DNA of 27,275 nucleotides from Candidatus Peregrinibacteria bacterium. GTDB lineage: Bacteria > Patescibacteriota > Gracilibacteria > UBA1369 > LOWO2-01-FULL-3. The position numbers and the translations under genes are program-made. Below the pieces are notes generated by a model. The model had not been told where the DNA came from, made no database searches, and saw nothing but the letters and a program-made list of their open reading frames with translations. The DNA lies in the NCBI GenBank assembly GCA_014728975.1, contig WJKQ01000013.1:1-27275 (forward strand). The letters run 5' to 3'. This document shows, in pieces, positions 1 through 7,148 of this stretch (positions are counted from its first letter, which is position 1; every line of letters begins with the position of its first letter).

Positions 1-159
1 CTTAAAGAGATTTCCAAAAACGCCTCAATAACCGCCGAAAATTTTTCCGATAAAAATATGGTTGACAAACTAATCACGGAATTCAAATTATTAAATAACA
101 AAAAACAATATGCCCGTAAGAAAATGTTCAAATGGAAAATGGAGAATAGGATCTGGTAA
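1..159 (+). CDS. C-terminal fragment of a possible glycosyltransferase (5' end outside window)
   Basis: An open frame enters from the left edge in frame 1 and stops at TAA 157-159, giving 52 residues. The segment 'ITAENFSDKNMVDKLITE' resembles the closing helix of GT4-type (glycosyl transferases group 1) proteins, which often end with a pattern like 'enFsw..mv.kl...y'. That is a family-level resemblance only. The catalytic part lies outside the window, so the function is not established. The last 17 codons overlap the small ORF that starts at 110 in another frame. Either the two genes really overlap or one of the readings is wrong. Confidence 0.45.
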   Translation, partial: LKEISKNASITAENFSDKNMVDKLITEFKLLNNKKQYARKKMFKWKMENRIW

Positions 160-247
160 ATGCATCTACAAGACAAAATCCTCTGCCGAAAAAGCCTACA
201 AAGCATACCTTGCAAAAAAACATTCCAAAAAAAAGAAAAACAAATAA
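110..247 (+). CDS. 45-residue basic protein with two cysteines (conserved small protein, function unknown)
   Basis: ATG at 110-112, TAA at 245-247. The product starts MPVRKCSNGKWRIGSGKC, continues with an 'AEKAYKAYLAKKH' helix-like segment and ends in a lysine-rich tail. The pattern 'RKCxNGKxRIGxGKCxY...AxxAYxAYLAKK' is one I associate from memory with short proteins in phages and CPR genomes. The spacing of the two cysteines (C6 and C18), the glycine/basic core and the strongly cationic tail suggest a nucleic-acid-binding mini-domain, but that is inference. The frame overlaps the end of the upstream fragment by 50 bases and ends 10 bases before the next likely ATG. No Shine-Dalgarno sequence is visible. 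It is reported because its composition looks like a real protein rather than a shadow frame. Confidence 0.6.
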   Translation: MPVRKCSNGKWRIGSGKCIYKTKSSAEKAYKAYLAKKHSKKKKNK

Positions 248-257
248 TTCTCAAAAC

Positions 258-917
258 ATGCCATCACGTTTTTTAGCAGTTTTCGGCCTCATTTTACTGT
301 TTATGGGTATCTGGGGAGGAATTTTGGCCGCGTTGATTATTATCGGAGGATTTCAAAACTCAACCGCACTGGCGATTATCATCCCGGCCTCTCTGATTTT
401 AATTATTTTATCTTTCCTGCCTTACTTGAATCTCATAATGAAATCAATATTCAGATTTAAAGGAAAAAAAGAAAAAGCTATACCTTTGTCAAAACTCAAA
501 CAAAAAATCAAAAAAATCAATAACCTTGATTTACCCGTGATGATCTTCGAAGAAAAAAACAGGCTTATCGTCACCTGGAAATATGTTGAGGCAAAGTGGT
601 GGATTCTTTTCGCAAAAAAAGGACTAAAATCGGTTTACGAACTTCATATAAAATTTAAGGAAAAAAGTAAAAAAGCCACACTTATCGATGTTATAAAGTC
701 TGTGGAATGGGAAACAGGACCGGAAAACGTAAAATTACACGGAGGATTTTTCAGAGGAATAATATCTCAAATAAAAATCGGCAAAGCCTGGGGCATAAAA
801 GAAAATTTTAAACCCGGCAAAATATATGATTATAAATTTGTCCCCGCAGAAATAAAGACTCCAATACTGAACGAAATATTAAAATCAGGCTGGGACGTAA
901 GATTCGCACTATGGTAA
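258..917 (+). CDS. Two-helix membrane protein with a cytoplasmic-like C-terminal domain, unknown function
   Basis: The frame is open from a TTG at 210, but the ATG at 258 is the better start: it follows the small ORF (stop 247) without overlap and begins directly with the membrane region. From that start the protein has 219 residues. Two hydrophobic segments lie at about residues 7-31 and 36-60, followed by a lysine-rich stretch (62-86, positive-inside) that places the rest in the cytoplasm. The remaining ~130 residues look like a mixed alpha/beta domain, with 'RLIVTWKYVEAKWWIL' and a C-terminal 'SGWDVRFALW'. I recognise no named family or catalytic motif. Head-to-tail spacing with the small upstream gene suggests cotranscription. 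Confidence 0.7.
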   Translation: MPSRFLAVFGLILLFMGIWGGILAALIIIGGFQNSTALAIIIPASLILIILSFLPYLNLIMKSIFRFKGKKEKAIPLSKLKQKIKKINNLDLPVMIFEEKNRLIVTWKYVEAKWWILFAKKGLKSVYELHIKFKEKSKKATLIDVIKSVEWETGPENVKLHGGFFRGIISQIKIGKAWGIKENFKPGKIYDYKFVPAEIKTPILNEILKSGWDVRFALW

Positions 918-998
918 AATTTTTTACGAATCGTAACGGACATACTCAATATCCGTATAAAAACCAGACAAAAATCTTTAAAACTTAACAAATAATCC

Positions 999-2288
999 AT
1001 GAAAGCAAGAAAGTATTTTTCAGATCTGTCGGCAATTGCATTGCTTGCGATTATGCTTCTCTCAATGAGCAACATAGCATCCGCAATTCACGACACTTCT
1101 GAAACCACAGTGACTTCTGTCGTTGATTCCATAACTGTTTCAAACGAAGGTGACGGAAATATCAGCTGGATAGTCGACGGCTATTCTGAAAAAGGATACA
1201 AAGTGGTCTGGTCAAAAAATACAGGCCCAACCTATCCAACACGTTCAGGTGACAAATACAAATATTTTAGCAGCCCGGAAACCGATTCAGCTACACTCAC
1301 GGCATTTGACGGAGAAGGAACATATTTCGCAAGAGTCTGCGAATATCTCGGCGGGGAATGCGGTACATATTCTAATGAAGTACAGCTCTCTCTTTCCGGT
1401 TCAACAAAAACCGAAAAAACCGTTACGGAAGATTCCGGGACTTTTGATGACGTCTCGGAAACACATGAAAATTCTGAAGCGATTGATTACCTTAAAAACG
1501 AAGGAGTGGTTGTGGGATACAGCGACGGTACATACAAACCTGAAAATAAAATCAACCGCGCGGAATTCCTTAAAATAGTCATGATAACGGCGGGACATGA
1601 AAACGGAAGTGAAGGAAAATGTTTCAACGACGTAAAAGAAGAATGGTACGCGCCTTATATCTGCAAAGCCAAAAACATGGGACTTGTAAATGGATATTCT
1701 GATGGAAATTACCGCCCTGACCGTGACATTAACTTTGCGGAAGCCAGCAAAATTGTTGTACTTGCTCTTAATCTTCCTACAAGCGATAACGACAACGAAA
1801 CTTGGTATCAAAAATTTGTCACTTCATTGGAAAATAAATATGCAATTCCATCAACAATCTGGACTTTTGATGAAGATGTTACCCGGGGAGAAATGGCTGA
1901 AATTGTCTGGAGAATTGAAACTGACAATATAAGCAAACCTTCCAAAACCTATGACATTATTAAAGAACAAAAAGACACGACAATTACAAAATCCGAATCC
2001 ATAAACGGCGAAGTAAATTCAATCACACTTATCAATGAAGGAAACGGCGGCATCAACTGGACGACTGACGGTTATTCAGAAAAAGGATACAAAGTTGTTT
2101 GGTCAAAAACCTCAGGCCCCACCTACCCAACACGTGAAGGGGATCAATTTCAATATAAAAGCGATCCTTCAACAGATTCCGCCACCCTCGACGCTTATGA
2201 CGGAGAAGGAACATATTACGCAAGAGTCTGCGAATATCTCGGAGGAGAATGCGGAGTTTACTCAAATGAAGTCGAAGTAGCGCTCTAA
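999..2288 (+). CDS. Secreted S-layer homology (SLH) protein with two flanking GYKVVWSK repeat domains
   Basis: The protein has 429 residues. A Sec signal peptide covers about residues 1-29, with a basic start, hydrophobic core and 'NIASA' cleavage site. A ~91-residue domain (42-132) is followed by an SLH region: repeat 1 at about 148-193 ('VVVGYSDGTYKPENKINRAE'), repeat 2 at about 208-254 ('GLVNGYSDGNYRPDRDIN') and a more degenerate third copy at about 267-310. A second copy of the N-terminal domain closes the protein (339-429). By hand count the two copies share 67 of 91 residues, with two conserved cysteines in 'RVCEYLGGEC'. SLH triplets typically bind secondary cell-wall polymers, so a cell-surface or S-layer role is likely. 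The flanking domains look like fibronectin-type beta sandwiches. It appears monocistronic, with a strong terminator 22 bp after the stop. Confidence 0.9.
   Translation: MKARKYFSDLSAIALLAIMLLSMSNIASAIHDTSETTVTSVVDSITVSNEGDGNISWIVDGYSEKGYKVVWSKNTGPTYPTRSGDKYKYFSSPETDSATLTAFDGEGTYFARVCEYLGGECGTYSNEVQLSLSGSTKTEKTVTEDSGTFDDVSETHENSEAIDYLKNEGVVVGYSDGTYKPENKINRAEFLKIVMITAGHENGSEGKCFNDVKEEWYAPYICKAKNMGLVNGYSDGNYRPDRDINFAEASKIVVLALNLPTSDNDNETWYQKFVTSLENKYAIPSTIWTFDEDVTRGEMAEIVWRIETDNISKPSKTYDIIKEQKDTTITKSESINGEVNSITLINEGNGGINWTTDGYSEKGYKVVWSKTSGPTYPTREGDQFQYKSDPSTDSATLDAYDGEGTYYARVCEYLGGECGVYSNEVEVAL
1122..1394 (+). repeat. Internal domain repeat, copy 1 of 2 (N-terminal)
   Basis: Encodes residues 42-132 of the SLH protein. 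It is the partner of 2013-2285, and 67 of 91 residues match with no gaps. DNA identity is highest around the codons for 'GYSEKGYKVVW' and 'RVCEYLGGEC', which points to an intragenic duplication that is diverging under selection. Confidence 0.9.
2013..2285 (+). repeat. Internal domain repeat, copy 2 of 2 (C-terminal)
   Basis: Encodes residues 339-429 of the SLH protein and pairs with 1122-1394. It ends exactly at the stop codon, so the two copies flank the SLH triplet symmetrically. Confidence 0.9.
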
Positions 2289-2310
2289 TTTAAACCAAAA
2301 CCGAAATCAT

Positions 2311-2339
2311 GGACCCCTGTCTCTGGGGGTCCTTTTTTT
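2311..2339 (+). terminator. Rho-independent terminator after the SLH gene
   Basis: A perfect 7-bp stem, GGACCCC (2311-2317) with GGGGTCC (2326-2332), and an 8-nt loop are followed directly by seven T residues (2333-2339). It lies 22 bp after the SLH stop and 29 bp before the nrdJ start, so it separates the two transcription units. Confidence 0.93.
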
Positions 2340-2368
2340 AAATTATATCTTGCTGTAAAATAATAAAT

Positions 2369-4450
2369 ATGAAAAAACCAAAAAAAATCATTAAAAAAGT
2401 AAGAAAACGGAACGGAAGAATTGAGCCGTTTAACCCGGGAAAAATATTTCTCGCCATAAAAAAAGCACTAAAAGAAACAAAAGAAAAAAAACCAAAAAAA
2501 ATAGACCCACTGTCTGAAAAGCTGACCCATAAAGTAATAAAAAAACTCGAAAAAAATTTCAAAAGAAAAATACCGGGAGTCGAAGAAATTCAGGACATAG
2601 TGGAAGAAACCCTTATTAAAAATAACCTTTCCAAAACAGCCAAAGCCTTCATTCTCTACCGACAGGATCGCACAAAAAAGCGCAAAATAAAAACTTTTTT
2701 TGGAGTTAAAGACGATCTCAAACTCGGAATAAACGCAATAAAAGTCCTCCAGAAAAGATATCTGTTAAGAGATAGAAATGGCAAAATCAAAGAAACTCCA
2801 TCCCAACTTTTTAAACGCGTGGCCAAAACCATTTCAAAAAAAGACAAAAAACTTGCTGATATTTTTTACAAAATGATGGTTAATCAGGAATTTCTTCCAA
2901 ATTCTCCCTGTCTGATGAACGCAGGCGCAAGACTCGGACAACTTTCAGCCTGTTTTACCGTCGGAGTAGAAGATTCTCTGGACAGCATCTTTGACGCTCT
3001 CAAAATCACCGCAAAAATTCATCAAAGCGGTGGAGGAACAGGTTTTTCATTCTCTGAAATAAGACCAAAAGGAGCACTGATAAAATCGACTTCGGGCAAA
3101 GCATCAGGCCCGATTTCATTTATGAAAATCTTTGACAAGGCCACGGAAATCATGAAAGAAGGAGGATTAAGACGCGGCGCGAATATGGGAACGCTGGATA
3201 TCGACCACCCGGATATAAAAGAATTTATAACAATAAAATCAAACCCCGGCGCTCTGAAAAACTTTAACCTTTCTACAGCAGTCACGGATAAATTTATGAA
3301 AGAGGCCGTTAATAATAAAAACAAAAAAATCAGCGAACTTTTTAATCTTATCATCACCTACGCCTGGCAGACAGGAGATCCCGGAATGATATTTCTTGAT
3401 GAAATAAACCGCAAAAACCCCACCAGGCATATCGGTAAAATAAAAACAACCAATCCTTGCGGGGAAACCCCTCTACATCCCTGGGAAAGCTGCAATCTTG
3501 GATCTGTAAACTTAACAAAATTTATCGAAGGAAAACCAATGAAAGGAGAAATAAACTGGAACAAACTCAGAAAAACAATCCATTATGCCGTCCGTTTCCT
3601 TGATAATATGATAGATATTAACAAATTTCCCAATAATAAAATCAAAAATTCAACAAAAGCAAACCGCCGGATCGGCCTTGGAGTAATGGGTCTGGCAGAA
3701 GCTCTGATTTTACTTGGAATTCCCTACAATTCAGAAAAAGCCATAAAAACAGCTGAAAAAATCGCAAAATTCATCGAAGAGGAAAGTGTAAAAATGTCTG
3801 TAAAACTTGGAAAAACCCGCGGATCTTTCCCCAACTTCAAAGGATCTCTCTGGGACAAAAAAGGATTCAAACACATGAGAAACGCAACAACAACAGTCAT
3901 CGCCCCAACCGGTACAATTTCGATAATCGCCGGCTGCTCTTCGGGAATTGAACCTCTTTTTGCGGTTTCATTCATCAGAAACGTAATGGAAAACACAAGT
4001 TTAATCGAAAGTAACCGAATTTTTGAGAAAATCGCAAAAGAAAAAGAATTTTTCTCAACAGACCTGTTAATGGAAATTGCAAAAACCGGTTCAGTTAAAA
4101 ACATCAATAACATCCCCCCAAAAATAAAACGTCTCTTTATCACCTCTCTGGAAATTCCCGTAGAATGGCACGTTAAAATGCAGGCGGCCTTTCAAAAACA
4201 CACCCACTCAGCGGTTTCAAAAACAATAAATTTACCAAAAGACGCCGCTATCAATGACGTCAAAAAAGCTTACCTCCTTGCGTGGAAACTTAAATGCAAA
4301 GGCATTACCGTCTACCGCTACGGATCAAAACCCGACCAGGTCCTAAAAGTCGGATCTCTACACCCCGAATCAGAATCTCCCCACGTCACAGCCGGTCCTG
4401 AATTTGCAGGCGGCTGTCCCGCGAATATCTGTTCGGAGCCTGCCGCCTAA
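2369..4450 (+). CDS. nrdJ: Adenosylcobalamin-dependent (class II) ribonucleoside-diphosphate reductase with ATP-cone
   Basis: This 693-residue enzyme reduces ribonucleotides to deoxyribonucleotides and supplies all dNTPs without oxygen or a separate radical subunit. Residues ~9-98 form an ATP-cone (starts 'RKRNGRIEPFNPGKIFLAI'), the usual allosteric activity site. The alpha/beta barrel follows: C195 in 'LSACF' and C375 in 'ESCNLGS' are the redox pair, and 'NPCGE' (362-366) supplies the thiyl-radical cysteine C364 with N362 and E366. The glycine-rich 'SGGGTGFSFSEIRPKG' and phosphate-binding 'APTGTISIIAG' loops are present. The NPCGE/ESCNLGS signature favours class II over class I, and no nrdB lies beside it. 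The C-terminal shuttle cysteines are spaced C683-x4-C688, not the usual CxxC. No cobalamin riboswitch fits in the 29 bp upstream. The 3' end overlaps the convergent TMEM43-family gene by 4 bp. Confidence 0.93.
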   Translation: MKKPKKIIKKVRKRNGRIEPFNPGKIFLAIKKALKETKEKKPKKIDPLSEKLTHKVIKKLEKNFKRKIPGVEEIQDIVEETLIKNNLSKTAKAFILYRQDRTKKRKIKTFFGVKDDLKLGINAIKVLQKRYLLRDRNGKIKETPSQLFKRVAKTISKKDKKLADIFYKMMVNQEFLPNSPCLMNAGARLGQLSACFTVGVEDSLDSIFDALKITAKIHQSGGGTGFSFSEIRPKGALIKSTSGKASGPISFMKIFDKATEIMKEGGLRRGANMGTLDIDHPDIKEFITIKSNPGALKNFNLSTAVTDKFMKEAVNNKNKKISELFNLIITYAWQTGDPGMIFLDEINRKNPTRHIGKIKTTNPCGETPLHPWESCNLGSVNLTKFIEGKPMKGEINWNKLRKTIHYAVRFLDNMIDINKFPNNKIKNSTKANRRIGLGVMGLAEALILLGIPYNSEKAIKTAEKIAKFIEEESVKMSVKLGKTRGSFPNFKGSLWDKKGFKHMRNATTTVIAPTGTISIIAGCSSGIEPLFAVSFIRNVMENTSLIESNRIFEKIAKEKEFFSTDLLMEIAKTGSVKNINNIPPKIKRLFITSLEIPVEWHVKMQAAFQKHTHSAVSKTINLPKDAAINDVKKAYLLAWKLKCKGITVYRYGSKPDQVLKVGSLHPESESPHVTAGPEFAGGCPANICSEPAA

Positions 4451-5739
4451 ACCTTTACCTTCCCTTTTTTACCTTTCACTCTGAGAATCAAAAATATAAT
4501 CACTACGGTCAGAACAACCGCGGCTATCAGTGCAATAATATTATGCAGAATCATCGACACGAGAATAGTAACGCCGCTTAAAACCAACGCCACCACAAAT
4601 GTAATCGCTCCAATTATAGTTCGGCTCAAAGAACCAAAAAACGGAACAACATCGAGAAGCACACTTATCGGACCAAATAAAGCCGATAAACCAATCCACA
4701 TCATCAAAAACCCAATCAAACGGAACATCCACAATGCAAACTTATACTCACCGTGAAGCTGGGAAACAGCTTGATCTTTTGTGCCTGTAAACATCCGATA
4801 TAAACTTTCTCCGGTTTCTTCGTCAACATATGTTGAAATTTTCATCCCGTCCAGTTTCCCAAGCACAGTTACTTCTTTATTATTCTCAAGAACATGATAA
4901 CTGATCCTCATGTCTCCGATTTCCGGTCTGCTTAAAGAACCTCCACCGATATAAATATAATTTCCAATCAAAACCGGTCCTTCGGATTTTTCATCCAAAA
5001 TGACTTCCTCTTTTTCAGAATTTGTATCCGATCCCTCTAATTCTTCTTCTGTAACTACAAAACCTGTTGAGATTTCCTCCTCTTCCTCAGCCACTGTAAA
5101 TCCCTCATGTGCGTCATCCCCACTATCTTTAACAATTCCGGATTCCGGCAGTTCAACAATATCCTCATTCAAACTCAACTTCTCAAAACCGGGAAGAGAA
5201 ATATTGTCCATATCGAGATCATAAACCCCAATTTTGGCAGTATTAACAGTTTCGGTAACATCCTCTATATACTTCGCGGGATTTTCATGATCCTCCGGAT
5301 ATCTGAAATTTCCGGTGGGAGTCGGCTCGCTGACCCATTCTTTTATATAGGTATAGGTTGTTTCGGTTTCCTCAGCACCTCCCAGTTTGGTTTCGGTTGT
5401 ACTTTTCGACTGCTCTGTCCACGCATATATTTCAACTTCCCTTTTAAGAGCAAGATAATCTCCGGGCTTTAAATAAAGCCCGTCCCCGAGTTGTTCCTGG
5501 GTATTGACAATTCCGTTCACGGAGACAAGCTCCTGATCGGGTTCGGTTCCTGTAACTTCCGTTGCGCTGATAATCACAGCATCCTCTGCAAATTCAGAAA
5601 CATCCACGCGCCCCTCATTCCAAAAAAGAAGAGCAAAAGAACCTATAAATAAAATCAGCCCCGCCAGAATTCCTTTTATAGAACCAATTATTCTTTTTCC
5701 ATAACCAGTTCTTGTTGTTTCTTTAAATTGATGAGGCAT
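4447..5739 (-). CDS. TMEM43 (LUMA)-family membrane protein
   Basis: I place the start at 5739 (MPHQF...), giving 430 residues. An in-frame ATG at 5784 would add 15 residues and touch the smpB start, and it adds no hydrophobic or conserved sequence. One membrane segment lies at about residues 22-40 ('GILAGLILFIGSFALLFW'), followed by 'NEGR', typical of the family. A large extracytoplasmic domain follows, with 'YIKEWVSE' and 'RYPEDHENPAKYI', also family hallmarks. Three or four hydrophobic segments close the protein (~335-420), ending in a basic tail. An acidic insertion (about residues 200-240, Glu/Asp/Ser-rich) interrupts the large domain. TMEM43 proteins are known from eukaryotic inner nuclear membrane and ER and from scattered bacteria, and their bacterial role is unknown. 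The gene converges with nrdJ and diverges from smpB, with only 44 bp between starts. Confidence 0.82.
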   Translation of the reverse strand: MPHQFKETTRTGYGKRIIGSIKGILAGLILFIGSFALLFWNEGRVDVSEFAEDAVIISATEVTGTEPDQELVSVNGIVNTQEQLGDGLYLKPGDYLALKREVEIYAWTEQSKSTTETKLGGAEETETTYTYIKEWVSEPTPTGNFRYPEDHENPAKYIEDVTETVNTAKIGVYDLDMDNISLPGFEKLSLNEDIVELPESGIVKDSGDDAHEGFTVAEEEEEISTGFVVTEEELEGSDTNSEKEEVILDEKSEGPVLIGNYIYIGGGSLSRPEIGDMRISYHVLENNKEVTVLGKLDGMKISTYVDEETGESLYRMFTGTKDQAVSQLHGEYKFALWMFRLIGFLMMWIGLSALFGPISVLLDVVPFFGSLSRTIIGAITFVVALVLSGVTILVSMILHNIIALIAAVVLTVVIIFLILRVKGKKGKVKV

Positions 5740-5757
5740 AATAGGAAAGGTTATAAA
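5728..5757 (+). promoter_or_regulatory. Candidate smpB promoter
   Basis: TTGATG (5728-5733), an 18-bp spacer and TATAAA (5752-5757) predict a start near 5764 and a leader of about 20 nt before smpB. The -35 element would lie inside the first codons of the divergent TMEM43-family gene. Called by eye. Confidence 0.42.
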
Positions 5758-5783
5758 TTTCAAAAGGATTTTAGCACAACACA

Positions 5784-6257
5784 ATGAAAAAAACTAAAGA
5801 AGCCGCGACTGCAATATTAGCCAAAAACAAAAAGGCCTATCATGATTATGAAATCCTCGATACATACGAAGCAGGCATGGCACTTAACGGTGATGAAGTG
5901 AAAGCAATAAAAAATCATCAGGCAAACCTAAAAGGATCTTTTGTAGACATAGAAAAAGATGAAGCCTATATTAACGAAATGCACGTTTCCAGATACAAAT
6001 TTTCTTCCAGAATAGAATACAATCCCACCAGAAAGAGAAAATTACTCCTTCACAAAAAACAAATCCTCAAAATTGATCAGGAAATTTCCCAAAAAGGCAT
6101 CACAGCCATCCCTCTGGAACTTTACTCCAAAAACGGACGCGTCAAAGCCAAAATCGGAATATGCCGCGGAAAAAAACTTCACGATAAACGCGAAACACTT
6201 AAAAAACGAGCCCAGGAAATGGAAATAAAAAAACAACTCAAGAGATTTCAGCCATAA
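5784..6257 (+). CDS. smpB: SsrA-binding protein SmpB
   Basis: The protein has 157 residues, the normal family length. SmpB binds tmRNA and delivers it to stalled ribosomes for trans-translation. Family hallmarks are visible: 'AKNKKAYHDYEILDTYEAG' at about residues 13-31, 'GDEVKAIK' (37-44), 'LKGSF.DIEKDEAYI', 'RKRKLLLHK' (81-89) and a basic C-terminal tail beginning 'KKLHDKRE' that inserts in the mRNA channel. The ATG at 5784 adds about ten residues before the usual 'AKNKKAYHDY' start, but no nearer in-frame ATG exists. No Shine-Dalgarno sequence is seen. No tmRNA gene was found in this window. Confidence 0.95.
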   Translation: MKKTKEAATAILAKNKKAYHDYEILDTYEAGMALNGDEVKAIKNHQANLKGSFVDIEKDEAYINEMHVSRYKFSSRIEYNPTRKRKLLLHKKQILKIDQEISQKGITAIPLELYSKNGRVKAKIGICRGKKLHDKRETLKKRAQEMEIKKQLKRFQP

Positions 6258-6293
6258 ATTTCACCAAAATCAATACTTTTTTATTAATGCCTC

Positions 6294-6321
6294 TTCCAAT
6301 ATTCTCTATTTCTTTTATAAT
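6294..6321 (+). promoter_or_regulatory. Candidate nadE promoter (-10 TATAAT)
   Basis: A perfect TATAAT (6316-6321) lies 21 bp before the nadE ATG. The best -35 at a 16-bp spacing is weak (TTCCAA, 6294-6299). It would give a leader of roughly 15 nt. Confidence 0.4.
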
Positions 6322-6342
6322 TCTCTCCTGATTAAAACTTCC

Positions 6343-7098
6343 ATGCACAATATTTATACAAAAATCATTGCTTCCATCCATAAATATTTCAAGGAGAACA
6401 GCTTTGACAAAGCGGTAATCGGAGTAAGCGGAGGAATAGATTCAGCTCTCTGTTTAAAACTTACGGTAGACGCGCTCGGAGCTGGACACGTTACGGCATT
6501 ACTTATGCCGGAAAAAGGAGTATCCTCGGATGAAAACTACCATCATTCAAAAACACTTTGCGAATTTATAAAAGTCGAATATTTCAGTATATCGATCAAC
6601 AAATTTCTTACCGATTATCTTTCACTGCCATGGAAACCGAATGAACTTGCCCAAATAAACCTGAAAGCGAGGATCCGTATGAATCTTCTGTATAATTTTG
6701 CGAATACAAGAAATGCTCTCGTCATAGGAACTTCCAACAAAACCGAATTACTTCTCGGTTATGGAACAAAATACGGAGATCTCGCGGCTGATCTTGAAAT
6801 AATCGGCGATCTTCTCAAAGAAGATGTTTATAAATTAGCCGATCACGTAGGGCTTCCCGATGAATTTTTGCAAAAAACTCCATCCGCAGAGCTTTATCCG
6901 GAACAGACGGATGAAGAAGAACTGGGCGTCACCTACAAAGAACTCGACACAATATTAAAACAAATAGAAGAGGGCAAAAACAAAGATGACCTGATAAACA
7001 AAGGACTTAACCCACACGCCGTTCACAAAGTATTTCGTCTGATGGAAATCAATCAACACAAACTAAAGCCGCCGCATCTTATCAAAGTCAGATCTTGA
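6343..7098 (+). CDS. nadE: NAD+ synthetase (NadE), ammonia-dependent type
   Basis: The protein has 251 residues, matching short NadE enzymes with no glutaminase domain. It is an N-type ATP pyrophosphatase: the PP-loop 'SGGIDSA' is at residues 29-35. 'GTSNKTELLLGYGTKYGD' (129-146) is the classic NadE signature and 'KTPSAELYPEQTDEEELG' (178-195) is the second conserved loop. The usual reaction amidates nicotinic acid adenine dinucleotide to NAD+, using ammonia and ATP. The segment 'ADLEIIGDLLKEDVYKLA' differs from the common 'ADinPigdLyK' form. The gene stands 50 bp before nadM, so the two probably form one NAD unit. Because the partner is archaeal-type NadM, an NMN-synthetase activity is also possible. 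TGA is the stop codon. Confidence 0.93.
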   Translation: MHNIYTKIIASIHKYFKENSFDKAVIGVSGGIDSALCLKLTVDALGAGHVTALLMPEKGVSSDENYHHSKTLCEFIKVEYFSISINKFLTDYLSLPWKPNELAQINLKARIRMNLLYNFANTRNALVIGTSNKTELLLGYGTKYGDLAADLEIIGDLLKEDVYKLADHVGLPDEFLQKTPSAELYPEQTDEEELGVTYKELDTILKQIEEGKNKDDLINKGLNPHAVHKVFRLMEINQHKLKPPHLIKVRS

Positions 7099-7148
7099 CC
7101 GCGTACCCACATTTTACTTATTGTATTTCAGAGAAATAATTGACCCAA

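Noticed and set aside
210..257. Upstream TTG start extending the two-helix membrane protein by 16 residues
   Set aside because: The extension overlaps the small basic ORF (110-247) and encodes only a lysine/asparagine-rich stretch. ATG 258 starts directly at the membrane segment.
1249..1578. Alternative-frame ORFs inside the SLH gene (also 1690-1932 and 2035-2280)
   Set aside because: They are +1 shadows of the SLH frame. The similar shadow peptides at both ends only reflect the duplicated domain.
2340..2368. Cobalamin riboswitch or NrdR box before nrdJ
   Set aside because: The space between the SLH terminator and nrdJ is only 29 bp, too short for a riboswitch, and no NrdR-like palindrome is visible.
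3724..4143. 139-codon antisense ORF inside nrdJ
   Set aside because: It is opposite the intact catalytic frame of nrdJ, with no start context or motifs of its own.
5740..5784. Longer N-terminus (MCCAKILLKFITFPI) for the TMEM43-family protein
   Set aside because: It would make the two divergent coding regions touch and leave no room for either promoter. The family-like sequence starts after MPHQF.
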